DNA from: Inia geoffrensis
Lineage: Eukaryota > Chordata > Mammalia > Artiodactyla > Iniidae
Reading direction: 5' to 3'
DNA: 64,000 nt
Assembly (NCBI GenBank): GCA_036417435.1
Contig: CM070904.1
Location: forward strand, 63,372,408-63,436,407
Shown in pieces: positions 11,977 to 22,830 of the stretch; positions within the stretch are counted from its first letter, which is position 1, and each line of letters starts with the position of its first letter. The position numbers and the translations under genes are program-made. The notes beneath the pieces are model-generated. The model did not search any database and had not been told where the DNA came from. It saw nothing but the letters and a program-made list of their open reading frames with translations.

Positions 11977-11986
11977 TATTGCCCAT

Positions 11987-12195
11987 TTTTTTTTTTTTTT
12001 TTTGCGGTACGCGGGCCTCTCACTGCTGTGGCCTCCCCCGTTGCGGAGCACAGGCTCCGGACGCGCAGGCTCAGCGGCCATGGCTCACGGGCCCAGCCGC
12101 TCCGCGGCATGTGGGATCTTCCCGGACCAGGACACGAACCCGTGTCCCCTGCATCAGCAGGCAGACTCTCAACCCCTGCGCCACCAGGGAAGCCC
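11987..12195 (-). mobile_element. CHR-type SINE, short cetacean form, young
   Basis: Antisense short CHR SINE with a poly(T) run and a nearly consensus body. It is flanked by perfect 15-bp copies of ttattgcccattttt (11976-11990 and 12196-12210). The intact duplication and the well-kept B-box-like sequence ('aacccgtgtcccc' in complement) point to a fairly recent insertion, just outside the primer-binding site of the provirus. Confidence 0.95.
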
Positions 12196-12210
12196 TTATT
12201 GCCCATTTTT

Positions 12211-12230
12211 TGAGACTACTCCTAGCACCA
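12211..12230 (-). other. Retroviral primer-binding site, Leu-tRNA type
   Basis: Minus strand reads tggtgctaggagtagt, starting with the obligatory TGG and resembling the leucine-tRNA type PBS that gave ERV-L its name. It lies about five bases inside the LTR end 'cctgca', the expected spacing. The tRNA identity was not verified by alignment. Confidence 0.55.
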
Positions 12231-12235
12231 ACTTT

Positions 12236-12640
12236 TGCAGGTTGGGCTTTCTGGGAGTTGGCATTGAGATTGAATTTGGGGTGCAAGATGTTTGTTAGCT
12301 ATCAGTTCCTACATAGGGCAAGGGGAGCAGGCAGTATTGAGCAGAGGAAGAAGTTGAACTGTGAAGTAGGCCTGACAAAACTTTGGCCAACACAGTGGGG
12401 AAGTCTAGAGTTGTCCTAGGGCAAAATTGCTGGGCCTTTAAATACCTGCCTGGCTCAGTCACTGCATGTGGGCCACTCTAGAAAACATGATTTCTTAAGA
12501 GGTAGTTCTCTGCAACCAAGGCAGAGCTTGCTGGAGCTGACAGCTGGAGGTGGTCTGCTGGCCATTCTCCTTGTTGCTGGGTCCTTCCTATCAGGGATAT
12601 CTGGGTGGTGCATTTTGTGCTTTTCATAAGCTTCTAGGAA
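12236..12640 (-). repeat. 5' LTR of the ERV-L provirus (MLT2-like)
   Basis: About 400 bp of non-coding sequence directly upstream (minus strand) of the PBS. It has an LTR-like layout with a TTTAAA word near 12437-12442, and its 3' end reads '...cctgca' at about 12236. Several words ('cactctagaaaacatgattt', 'ggaggtggtctgctggcca') recall MLT2-type LTRs. The outer boundary is uncertain by about 20 bp. No partner LTR was found at the other end. Confidence 0.55.
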
Positions 12641-12644
12641 TAGG

Positions 12645-12740
12645 ATTGCCAGATTTAGCAAAGAAAAATATAGGATGCCCAGTTAAATTGAATTTCAGAT
12701 TAACAACTAATACTTTTTTATTCTTTTATTTATTTATTAA
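12645..12740. repeat. Old interspersed repeat, left part
   Basis: Contains 'ggattgccagatttagcaaa' and 'gatgcccagttaaattgaat', words of a common old mammalian repeat that I cannot name with confidence. The rest continues after the SINE at about 13060 ('agtataagtctgtcccatat'). Confidence 0.5.
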
Positions 12741-12744
12741 AAAA

Positions 12745-13038
12745 AATTGTTTTAAATTTATTTTTTGGCTGCATTGGGTCTTCGTTGCCGTGCATGGGCT
12801 TCTCATTGTGGTGGCTACTCTTGTTGCCGAGCCCGGGCTCTAGGAGTGCGGGCTTCAGTAATTGCGGCACGCGGGCTCAGTAGTTGTGGCACGTGAGCTC
12901 TAGAGTGCAGGCTCAGTAGTTGTGGCACACAGGCTTAGTTGCTCTGCGGCATGTGGGATCTTCCCGGACCAGGGCTCAAACCCATGTCCCCTACTTTGGC
13001 AGGCAGATTCTTAACCACTGCGCCACCAGGGAAGTTCC
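12745..13038 (-). mobile_element. CHR-type SINE, long form
   Basis: Antisense long-form SINE: 'ttggctgcattgggtcttcg' after a T/A-rich tail, repeated 'gtagttgtggcac' units in the middle, head 'ccaccagggaagttcc'. It splits the old repeat at 12645-13120. Confidence 0.92.
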
Positions 13039-13120
13039 TACTTTTGTTAGTTTTGAATATTTCTAATACTTTTTAAAAGTATAAGTCTGTCCCATATATT
13101 GCTTTGTAGGCACTGAATAA
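13039..13120. repeat. Old interspersed repeat, right part
   Basis: Continuation of the repeat at 12645-12740 after the SINE, with 'agtataagtctgtcccatat'. Element name not assigned. Confidence 0.45.
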
Positions 13121-16021
13121 ATAGTAGCCATTATCATTGTAACCTGACTTTTTCCAAGGGTAAAGTTAGGACTAATGATTAAAATTTCATTGGCTTTTGT
13201 CCCCACCTTCTTATGAAGGATCTGGGTACCCTCAAACTTTCCAGATAATCTTTCATATGTATTCTTAAAATAGAAACCTGTTTCTTGCCAGGTCCCTCTG
13301 TCTCATGTAGGACATTGCTGTTGTCCATTCAGGTCTCCTCTCCTGGTATACCACAGAGCTGAGTGGTAGTTTGTGGTGAAATGGTGGATAATCCCTCCAT
13401 TCCCTTAGTGATATATTCTATTAGAAGACTATCAAAGAGTGCCATCCGTGTTCCAGTGTCTTACAGTGAAGTGAAACAGTTTTTTTCAAATTTTGCTTAG
13501 AGGCCACTGCTCACTGCAGAAATCACTCATACTTTTGAAGGGTAAGTTTGGAAACCTGTATTGAGACTTACGCTTTTCCTTTGAACACTAAGTTTTTCTT
13601 AGTTCTTTGTGCCTCTCTATTTCTTCCTCCAGGCTGTGTTTCCTGACCCCCCCACCCCGACAGCATGGTCCTCATGGCTTCATAATAGGCTTCTGGGTAG
13701 TGGGGACTAGAATGAGGTGATTTATGCCAGCTAGAACTTTAGCCAGGATTCAGATATGTTCCAGCATGCCCTATGACCTGGATCGGAGGGGCACCAGAAG
13801 TCATTTTGTGTTAAAAATTTTTTCCTGAAGAAAGGAGGGTTTTGAATTTGTGCAAAGCAAGCATGTGAATGGAATAGTGCATTGTCCGTCTCAGGTATTG
13901 GTTCCATGTCCTGGCTCAATGGACTCATATCAAGTTCTGGGGAGAGAAAGGCCACATATGGTAACTGAAGAAGTTTTCATGAGACTCTCTAAGTTTATGG
14001 GTACAAGTAGCATTATTTGGGCTCAAGTGCCAAAATATGGCACAGAGTGGGAGCAAGGCTATTCTCTGACAACTTAAAAATGGTATAGAATCATTGGATA
14101 ATAACACCTTTGACAGACACAGCAGTCATTTCATGGTGGGTACCAGCAATATAGAAAAACCTGGTAACCCTTAAAGTAGATTTAAGGCAGTGAATATGTT
14201 GAGTGGAATGGGAGAGAAAGAATGACATGCACTCTAAGGTAAATGTATTTGAAAAACTGATTCATATTCACATTTGAAGCAATCTTTGTTGGAGAGTGCA
14301 TTACAAATTTAGTGTTGTCATATTAGGTGATTATTAGGAGTTAATGTATTTGTGATGAGAATAACAAACGTGGACAGCAAAATTACCTTGTAGTATTATT
14401 GGAAGGAAAGCATTTAGATCATAGGTAAAATGCTGATAATAATTTAAAAGAACATGGAAGTGGAGGTTTAAAAAATTTAAAAAAGTCATAGAAAATACAT
14501 GTTCAGACTCCCTGGGGCCTTAGACCCATTTTGAGAGACAGTATTATGCTCATTTCTGTAGCCTCGGTCTAGCATAATATCCGAATCATAGTAAATGCTC
14601 TGTAGATATGAAGGAACAAATCCCTTTATGGTTCTCTTGATTAACATTGACTGTTAACTTTCTTGGCAGACTACTTATTTTTTGTCAGCTTATTTTGGAC
14701 TGTGAGGGCTTTCCAATGTTTCTTCTCTCCACTATTTAGAAGTAGTAGGTTTTTATCCCCCTAAACTGAAGTACTTTAGAGAATTGTTCCCCTTTTCTGC
14801 CTTTTCCACCTTCTTTTACAATCTGGTTTAAATTGTTACCATTTGGGACTAAAAGAAGAGTCAAGAACCAGGTTATGTCTCATAACTCCTAGCCCAGTGG
14901 TCTTTGCACTCAGCTGTGCTACAAATCAATTCTGTGGAATTAGATCTGTCCCATCACCTCAAATATAAGTATCTGTGGATATGAATATTATGCAAATTAA
15001 TTATGCTTATATAATTAATATTATATAATAATTATATACATGTAACATATTGTCCTGAGCATGTGGAGTTGATACTTGCCCACTTTGTGTCAATAGAACA
15101 TATCTATGAATGAATTGCTTTGCAAATACGGTGTCTTACTATTTGGTAATCTATATACCTTGGTCACCTTTTCTGATGTTGATGAAATGGTGGGCCTTTC
15201 ATCCAACACTGAGATATAGTCTGTGACCCTAAAGCAGAATTTGTTTTTTTTTCCAGCTAATTGGTTATTATAGCAGTTGAACCCACATCCTTGTCTTAAT
15301 TAGCATAATGTTTCTCAGTTATGTTTTAAGTGGCTTAGATATTTGATCCTAAAATATCATTGCAGGAGAAGATAAAAATGTGGAGATATGAAAAAGTCTG
15401 TGAACATGAGGCTATTAAAATGTTATATATGTGTTCAATATGTCTAAAACTTAAAGCAAAACACAGCAATCATTTATTTGGAGGAGTAGAGGTGCAGAGT
15501 TTATCAATGTCATCCCACTGATGGCATGAGAAGAAAGGTCTTAGGCAGTCAGCTGGCTGGAATTAAGGGCCACATCGGCACCATGAGAAAATTTGCTGAA
15601 AACAATGATGTGTGAGATGAAATGATCATTTCCTTTTTGACAATTATGAAGTTAGGATAGGTAGTGTGGGAAGTGTAAGGGTTACAAAGAGGATTAGGTG
15701 TAAGAATAATAAGGCAGAGTGGGAGGACAGCTTTTAATGCAGATGGTAATGTAATATATTGTGGCTATATTGTAGGGCACATTAAAACTGGCTAAAGAGA
15801 TGATTATAAAGCTGGTAGAAATGAACATTTTTCAGATAATCTTTATAAAGAATGGGTATTACCCTTTTATCAAAATTAGGAATTGTTGACTCATTTATGA
15901 AATAAAACACACTTGACCATATTAAAAAAATGAGTGGATGTAATAGAGATTTACAGGTGCCTAAGTGAAGTGTTTGTACCTGTTTTGAGTAGATCTGTAT
16001 AAGTAGTAGAGGACTAAGCAT
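13121..16021. other. Unassigned, mostly non-repeat sequence
   Basis: No convincing exon or recognisable young repeat. A weak L2-like tail may be present near 14560-14620 ('agcataatatccgaatcata'), and a weak hAT-like word near 14890. Open frames of 60-80 codons at 13731-14107 and 15782-16021 have no family resemblance or splice context that I can defend. Confidence 0.45.
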
Positions 16022-16504
16022 TGTACTCTCTTTTATTTATTTATTTATTTTATTGGAGTATAGTTGCTTTACACTACTGTGTCAATTTCTGCTGTACAGC
16101 AAAGTGAATCAACCACATGTATACATATATCCCCTCTTTTTAGATTCCCTTCCCATTTAGGTCAATACAGAGCATGAAGTAGAGTTCCCTGTGCTATATG
16201 GTAGGTTCCCATTAGTTATCTATTTTATACATAGTAGTGTGTATATGTAAATCCCAATCCCCCAATTCATCCCATCCCCCTTTCCCCCTTGGTATCCGTA
16301 TGTTTGTCCTCTACGTCTGTGTTTCTATTTCTGCTTTGCAAATAAGATCATCTATGCCACTTTTCTAGGTTCCACATATATGCGTTAATATATGATATTT
16401 GTTTTTCTCTTTCTGACTTACTTTACTTTGTATGACAATCTCTAGGTCCATCCTTGTCTCTGCAAGTGACACAATTTCATTCCTTTTAATGGCTGAGTAA
16501 TATT

Positions 16505-16508
16505 CCAT

Positions 16509-16566
<58 letters not shown>

Positions 16567-16686
16567 ATTCCATTGTATATATGCATATATATATATACAT
16601 TCCATATATATATTCCATTGTATATATATATATCTATATATAGATATATAGATATAGATAGAGATAGATAGATATAGATATATATA
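16505..16686. repeat. (TA)n microsatellite and degenerate TA/GATA repeats
   Basis: A pure TA run at about 16517-16563, followed by three imperfect copies of 'attccattgtatatat' and a gatata-rich tail. The words are expansions of the L1 sequence 'taatattccattgtatatat', so the repeat was seeded inside L1. Confidence 0.95.
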
Positions 16687-17045
16687 TCTTTTTTTTTTAC
16701 ATCTTTATTGGAGTATAATTGCTTTACAATGTTGTTAGTTTCTGCTGTACTACAAAGTGAATCAGCTACATGTATGCATATATCCCCATATCCCCTCCCT
16801 CTTGAGCCTCCCTCCCACCTTCCCTATCCCACCCTTCTAGGTCATCAAAAAGCATTGAGTTGATCTCCCTGTGCTATGCAGCAGCTTCCCACTAGCCATC
16901 CATTTTACATTTGGTAGTGTATATATGTCACTGCTACTCTCTCACTTCTTCCCAGCTTCCCCTTCCCCCTCTGTGTCCTCAAGTCTGTTCTCTATGTCTG
17001 CGTCTTTATTCCTGCCCTGCCACTAGGTTCATCAGTACCAGTTTT

Positions 17046-17447
17046 TTAGATTCCATATATATGCATTAGCATATGGTATTTATTTTTCTCTTTCTGACTT
17101 ACTTCACTCTGTATGACAGACTCTAGGTCCACCCACCTCACTACAAATAACTCAATTTCATTCCTTTTAATGACTGAGTAATATTCCATTGTATATATGT
17201 GCCACATCTTCTTTATCCATTCATCTGTCAGTGGACATTTAGGTTGCTTCCATGTCCTGGCTATTGTAAATAGAGCTGCAGTGAACACTGAAGTACATGA
17301 CTCTCTTTGAATTATAGTTTTCTCAGGGTATATGCCCAGTAGTGGGATTGCTGGGTCATATGGTAATTCTATTTTTAGCTTTTTAAGGAACCTCCATAGT
17401 GTTCTCCATAGTGGCTGTATCAATTTACATTCCCACCAATAGTGCAA
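17046..17447 (-). pseudogene. L1 ORF2 C-terminal fragment
   Basis: Minus-strand frame of 133 codons matching the C-terminal end of L1 ORF2p. It contains the cysteine/histidine-containing segment start ('[13 protein letters not shown]'), the '[11 protein letters not shown]' word and the 'WHIYTMEYYS' word near the end. It has its own natural stop but no RT or endonuclease, because the element is 5'-truncated at about 17500. Not functional. Confidence 0.85.
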
Positions 17448-17519
17448 GAGGGTTCCCTTTTCTCCACACCCTCTCCAACATTTATTGTTTGTAGATTTTT
17501 TTGTACTCCTCTCTTTTAG

Positions 17520-18764
17520 TAAGCATTTCTTGGGATAGCTTGGCCTAAAAAAAAGTAAACAGATTGTTGAGCAAGTTGGGTAGAGCGCAGTAGCAAATGC
17601 AATTTTCTTGATTAAATTGGCAGTGACACCATAGCACAGGGATTTATATATTTGAAAATTTCTCCCGTAAATTTAATAACTTCGTAATATACCTGTACTG
17701 CCTACAAACAAGTACTCCATATTAAGAAGTCTGAGTGATCCACACTAACTGCTGCTGTTAAAACATGCTTCAGCAATGTATTTATTCCAAGAAGCATCTA
17801 ATAATAAAATGTTAGGAGGGATAGCTTTCTGCTGAAATTAAAGACCACTCTCCTATGGAGAGCATATTTGTACCCAAGAGGACTGCCTGGTTCCTTAACA
17901 AAATAGGCACTCAGTCATGCTTATTGAACAAATGTGTGAATGAATGAGAATTGCACACAATGGGTAATCCTGTAAAAAGGCTGGCAAGAGTCATGCAAGT
18001 GAAGTCATTTAAGGGATTTTAGGAAGGCCATTCTGCTCCAGTTCATTATCCCCATGATTATTATCATATTATCTAAAATTGCATATTTGAGGCTCTTGCT
18101 GTTGGGTTAAGGCACTGCTTTATATAGGATTCCTTATTTAAATGAAAAAAAGTCAGAAAAAGGTAATAAATTATCTGTAACACATGACAGCACACATATT
18201 TATACATTAGAAAATTTACACCATAAAAACTGAAGGGAAGTAATGAGGGTGAGGTTAAGGGTTTGGTCAGAGGGAGGGAGAGATAGCTTAAGTTTTTTTG
18301 GTGGGGAGAAGAAAGGAATTTCCTAGGAGGTCTGGCCCTGTTTGTTACCTTAGGTAGGTGGCATGAAAATTTGTTGCCCTTAATGGGAAGAGAAGGAGTG
18401 AAAGAAACTAATTAAAGAGAAAGATCTACTTTGTTATTCTTAGAGAGGAATCTATGTTTTTATACAAACTGAAGGGAATGGCCACAGGAGATTTCTTGAA
18501 TAAGGCTTCATGTTTTATACCATGTGACTTGATACTCTGGCCATAAGAGACTGGTGACCAGGGATTGATGCTATTGCCAGGACACCCACCTGGCTGTCTA
18601 TTGGGTGACCTGAGTGGAATAGACACTCACTGTTGACTGGTAATTAGACCAGGTGAGGAGCGTCTCCCTCAGTAGTTTTGAATTCTTGACATACAGAAAC
18701 AGAGTCAGTAGAGGGAAAGGTAGACAGACATTGAATCGTAAGAAGTAGTTAGTTCACTAAACAA
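17520..18764. other. Unassigned sequence
   Basis: No repeat family or exon recognised. Ordinary AT-rich sequence with short chance frames (for example 18426-18626). Confidence 0.45.
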
Positions 18765-18994
18765 ATATTGAATATTCACTATGTACCAGACACTGCTCTA
18801 AAGTGCAGAAGATGCAATAGTGAACAAAAGTTTACCTTCATGGGCTTACCTTCTAGTTGGGAAGACTGGCAATGAATAAAGAATAATTATAGAATATTAT
18901 TTGGGGTAGTGATAAGTCCAGAAAGAAAAATGAATCAGAGAAGGGAACAGAGTCCTTTTTTTAGGGTGGTCAAGGAAGGCCTCTCTTAGGAGGC
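18765..18994 (-). mobile_element. L2 LINE fragment, left part
   Basis: Antisense L2 3' region: 'attcactatgtaccagacac' followed by 'gggcttaccttctagttggg' and 'ggtcaaggaaggcctctctt' corresponds to the reverse complement of the L2 3' end. The element resumes after the Tigger insertion at about 19313. Confidence 0.7.
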
Positions 18995-19312
18995 ACAGTT
19001 GGCCCTCCATATGCATGGACTCCATAGCCTTGGAGTCAACCAACTGCTGCTGGAACATATTCAGAAAAAAATCCCAGAAAGTTCCAAAAGTAAAACCTGA
19101 ATTTGCTGCATGCTCAGCAACTATTTACATGGCATTTCCATTGTATTAGGTATTATAAGTAATCTAGAGATGATTTAATGTATAAGGGAGGATGTGTATA
19201 GATGATAGGCAAATACTACACTATTTTATTTAAGGGATTTCAGCACCTGGGTTTTTTGGTATCTGAGGGGGTTCTGGAACCAATCCCTTGAGGATACCAA
19301 GGTATGACTGTA
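18995..19312 (+). mobile_element. Tigger/MER2-like DNA transposon (non-autonomous)
   Basis: About 320-bp element beginning 'cagttggccctccatatgc' and ending 'ataccaaggtatgactgta', with imperfect terminal inverted repeats. Internal words 'ctatttacatggcatttcc' and 'ggtattataagtaatctaga' are typical of pogo/Tigger-type (TcMar) elements. It has no transposase. It is inserted inside an L2 copy. Confidence 0.85.
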
Positions 19313-19800
19313 GTTGAATAGAGAGAAATCTAGATGACATGAAGGTGAGAGCCGTGAGAGCATCTGGGATAAGAGCATTTATAGGCAGACAAAATAGCAT
19401 GCGGAAAAGCTTTGAGGCAGGAGTATATTTGTAATGTTTGAGGAACAGCTAGGAGGCCAATGTTATTGGAGCAGTGGGAGATAGATAATGAGATAGATAG
19501 CTAATGAGATTGGGACGTATCCAGGGATCAAATTATATAAAGCCTCACAAACCAAGGCAAAGCACTTTTGTTTTATTTTAAATGTGATGGGAAGCCGTAA
19601 GGCAGTTTTGAACAGGAAAATGACATGATACGATACCCACTTTAAGAAGAACCTGGGCTGTTGTAGGGGAGAACTGACAGGGGGAGAAAGTGGAAATAGG
19701 ATGATGGGTTAGGAGGGGATTGCAGTAGGCTAGGAGAGAGATTATGGTGGCTTGAAATAGAGTATTAACTGTGGAGGTCACGAGAAGTTGTTGTATTAAG
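19313..19800 (-). mobile_element. L2 LINE fragment, right part
   Basis: Antisense L2 ORF2/3' region resuming after the Tigger element: 'ttgaggcaggagtatatttg', 'aacagctaggaggccaatgt', 'gatgggaagccgtaaggcag', 'gaaaatgacatgatacgata'. The order matches the reverse complement of the L2 3' half. Decayed and non-coding. Confidence 0.7.
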
Positions 19801-20248
19801 GCTGTATTTTGAATCTAGAGCAGTCAGGATTTGCTAATGGTTTTGTCATAGTGTGTGAGAAAGAGAAGACTGAAGGATGGCTTCAAAAATGGCAGAGTAA
19901 CTGTAAGACAGGCAATACATACTTGAGATGGAGATCATTAGATGAGTACGTTATCAGGGCCGCTAGTTGGTTACTAGAGCTGCTTTGGGGGCTTTAAAAC
20001 TGCTGTTGTATCCTGAACAAGGAGCTATTTTTGCTCTTCTCCATAATGTCTCGTTGTGTAGCAGCTGAATCAGTTTCCTGAGTTTTCTTTCTTCCCCCAT
20101 GATTTTTGCAGTAAAACTGTATCATCTTGGTACATCTATATTCCATGCAACATGAAAGACCCTAATATAGTTTTGCTGAGCACTCCCCAGGTTCACATAA
20201 ATATTGTTGATGTTTAATAATGCTTAATACAATATCTTGACAGCATTA
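19801..20248. other. Unassigned sequence
   Basis: No repeat or gene recognised. A pyrimidine tract and 'ttttgcag' occur near 20085-20111, but there is no matching donor or open frame downstream. Confidence 0.45.
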
Positions 20249-20265
20249 TCAAGAATTAAGCTTTA

Positions 20266-20506
20266 TTTTTTTATTATTATTTTTAATATTTATTTATTTA
20301 TTTGACTGAGCCAGGTTTTTGTTGTGGCACACAGGATCTTCAATGTCGTGTGCAGGAGCTTCGTTGCGGCATGTGGGATCTTCAGTTGTGGCATGCACGA
20401 TCTTTAGTTGCGGCATGTGGGATCTAGTTCCTTGACCAGGGATCGAATCTGGGCCCCCTGCATTGGGAGCACGGAGTCTTAGCCACTGGATCACCAAGGA
20501 AGTCCC
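20266..20506 (-). mobile_element. tRNA-derived SINE, older long variant
   Basis: Antisense SINE with repeated 'gttgcggcatgtgggatct' units, 'gaccagggatcgaatctggg' and head 'gatcaccaaggaagtccc'. Flanked by a 17-bp duplication with one mismatch (20249-20265 and 20507-20523, tcaagaattaagcttta type). Diverged from the short young form. Confidence 0.9.
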
Positions 20507-20689
20507 TCAAGCATTAAGCTTTAATTGTAAAAAAACTTTGGTTTATTCCTAATGTTTCTTAATAATGGTTTTACAAAGCAAAATCTAAACTGAAATTTTA
20601 AAAAATAACCTGAAGAAAGGGATGCCGTGACCTTTCCAAAATTATTTAGTTATTTGAATAGTAGTATATTCAATATCCTCACAACAGAG

Positions 20690-20810
20690 TAACCTCCTTG
20701 AGAACTGGAACTATATTTGTTCTCTACTGTATCATTTAATGCGTTGCCTAGTGCCTGACAGATAGAAGTACAACAAGTCTTATCTTGAGGAATGAATGAA
20801 TTGATGTATG
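20690..20810 (+). mobile_element. L2 LINE 3' end
   Basis: 'cctccttgagaactggaact' followed by 'gcctagtgcctgacagatag' and 'gaatgaatgaattg' is the typical sense L2 3' end. Short and diverged. Confidence 0.65.
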
Positions 20811-21976
20811 CCTATATTTCATCTGTACTGTTTAATTTATATAGGGAGCCTATCATTTTTTTCCTGGGGTATTCTGACAAGTTTAGTGGTTTGGCACAAA
20901 ACTTCTTTACGCTCAATGTAGTAACTGATTTAAAAAGGCTGTATAACTACAGAGGGTAGATTTCAACTTGTAGGAGTTGAGCCAGAAACTTACTTATTTG
21001 GGTTTAAAATGTAGATGTCATTTGTTTACTTGAACTCCCCCCACCCCAGTTTTGTGTGTTACATAAAAATAAGCATAACTAGAACAAGGAGAGGTTATTT
21101 TTGTTCACATCTGTGTACAAATGATTAGCACTGCTAATCCAAGAGCTTAATCATTGGCATGATACCTGTATCACCACCAGATGCAAGCTTTCTGAATCTA
21201 ACAGTAAATAAATGACTTTGAATAATTTTAAAAGGAAACAAAAATGTAAACATTTTTTCCCCAAAGCTAGCTCATTGGTTCAAGGCTAGCCCATTTATAA
21301 ATGAATATTTTAAAAATGTGCCATTTTTTTCTAAATTACAGTTTTCCTTTCATATAAAACAAAAATAGATATCCATGAACAGTAGTTGTTATGAAAACAG
21401 AATTTTAGTGGATGTACCAACATAATTAGAAAAAAATACAGAAAGATTTTCAAACAAATTCAATCCTTAAGACAAGAAACTAACTTTTGTGAAAAATAGA
21501 AACCTACCACCAGCCACATCTGTCAATGAAATGTTTTGTAGACAGGCTTGGGATAATGTAGGTTGTGAAGATTCAGACTGAACTTGTAAAGGTATAGTGA
21601 GTTAAGAATATAAAAAGTGCTATGTAGAGTTGGCCCACAGTTTTTCTTGCTCACTATTTATTAGTAGAACCAAGCGGTAGGTTATAGGAAGGAAGGCTTT
21701 CTTTTCCTTATATCAGTCTCAAAAGGTTAGATTTAAAACATTGCAAATTTTCCTGTCATTATGACTCAATCATATTGCACTTTAAATAATTTTGAAGTTA
21801 TTTACATGGTCTGTACTTCCTTGGGAGTAATAAATTTCATGTTGCTACCTCTTACTGTTGTAATATTCTTTTTCTTAAAAAAAATCAGTTATTCATTGTT
21901 GCCATGAAAGAAAATGTCTACCCCATCTTATACTTTGCCTCCTCTGTCTTGGCAGTAAGGTTAGTACTTTTATTGA
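20811..21976. other. Unassigned sequence
   Basis: No repeat family recognised. A small hairpin, gattagc-act-gctaatc, lies at about 21123-21139. Nothing supports an exon. Confidence 0.4.
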
Positions 21977-21988
21977 CCTTGAAATCTT

Positions 21989-22382
21989 TTTTTTTTTTAA
22001 AGATTTATTTATTTATATTTACTTTTGGCTGTGCCAGGTCTTAGTTGTGGCACACGGCGTCTTCGCTGAGGCATATGGGATACTTCTTTGCAGCGCGCGG
22101 GCTTCTCTCTAGTTGTGGCGTGCGGGTTTTCTCTTCTCTAGTTGTGGCGTGCGGGCTCCAGGGCGCATGGGCTCTGTAGTTGTGGCGCATGGGCTCCAGA
22201 GTGTGTGGGCTGTGTAGTTTGTGGCAGGCAGGCTCTAGTTGAGGTGTGCGAGCTCAGTAGTTGTGGCGCACAGGCTTAGTTGCCCCACGGCATGTGGGAT
22301 CTTAGTTCCCTGACCAGGGATTGAACCCGCATTTCCTGCATTGTAAGGTGGATTCTTTACCACTGGACCGCCAGGGAAGTCC
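21989..22382 (-). mobile_element. tRNA-derived SINE with expanded internal repeats
   Basis: Antisense SINE of about 390 bp, longer than its relatives here. The middle has at least eight degenerate copies of a unit like 'tagttgtggcgtgcgggctc'. The head reads 'ccgccagggaagtccc'. A 12-bp duplication, ccttgaaatctt (21977-21988 and 22383-22394), marks the insertion. Confidence 0.92.
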
Positions 22383-22499
22383 CCTTGAAATCTTATATAA
22401 ATGGATTACCAATTTTCTTATTTCTAGAAATATTACCATAAGCAAAGTTGGTGTTACTGACTTATCATCACTTGAACGTGGTCATGTGAACATTTTTTC

Positions 22500-22830
22500 T
22501 CTACATATATTTTATTATGACAAAATAGATATAAAATTCAGCATTTTAATCATTTTAGTATCCAATTAAGTTATATTTAGTGCATTTACAATGATGTACA
22601 ACTATCATAACTCTCTAGCTTCAGGATATTTTCATCACCCCAAAAGTAAACCACATACCCATTAAACAGTCACTCCCCATTTCGCTCTTCTCACAGACTC
22701 TAGCAACCACTAATCTGCTGTCTGCCCCTATGGATTTGCCTATTCTGGATATTTCATATAAATGGAACCATACAATATGTGGCCTTTTGTGTTTGGCTTC
22801 TTTCAATACTTCTTACATTTAGCTATTTGT
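22500..22830 (-). mobile_element. L1 3' end (old)
   Basis: Antisense L1M 3' end: 'attttcatcaccccaaaagt', 'gtcactccccatttcg', 'tggatttgcctattctggat', 'caatatgtggccttttgtgt'. No coding frame. Confidence 0.8.

Larger units (their letters stand above)
7091..12235 (-). mobile_element. ERV-L type endogenous retrovirus, internal region, decayed
   Basis: Antisense internal part of an old class III (ERV-L) provirus. Reading down in coordinate it shows the primer-binding site (12211-12230), gag-like sequence (about 11950-10120, broken by an L1 tail and SINEs), the protease/RT start (about 9950-8840), the RT core (8620-8400) and RNase H (7900-7190). The integrase is nearly absent, env is not seen, and no 3' LTR is found at the 7.1 kb end, so the 3' end is lost. 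All frames carry stops and shifts. Nested insertions: SINEs at 9074-9263, 9268-9552, 9997-10118 and 11987-12195, and an L1 tail at 10712-11035. Not functional. Assignment rests on protein-level resemblance read by eye. Confidence 0.7.
16036..17500 (-). mobile_element. L1 with two 3' ends, 5'-truncated
   Basis: Antisense artiodactyl-type L1. A first 3' UTR plus the last ORF2 codons occupies 16036-16510. Then come TA-rich repeats (16511-16686), and a second 3' end (poly(T) at 16687, 'acatctttattggagtata') with a longer ORF2 end to about 17500. Both parts carry the same ORF2 C-terminal word, which appears in frame in minus-strand frames ending at 16365 and 17046. One imperfect duplication, 'tgtactctctttta'-like, flanks the whole block (16022-16035 and 17502-17518). 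Confidence 0.85.

Noticed and set aside
12645..13120. Second LTR of the ERV-L provirus
   Set aside because: The words match a separate old interspersed repeat, not the LTR at 12236-12640.
16505..16686. TA repeats as an origin or regulatory element
   Set aside because: They are an expansion of an L1 word and behave like an ordinary microsatellite.
20085..20200. Pyrimidine tract plus 'ttttgcag' as a splice acceptor
   Set aside because: The sequence that follows has no good donor within a normal exon length and its frames stop early.
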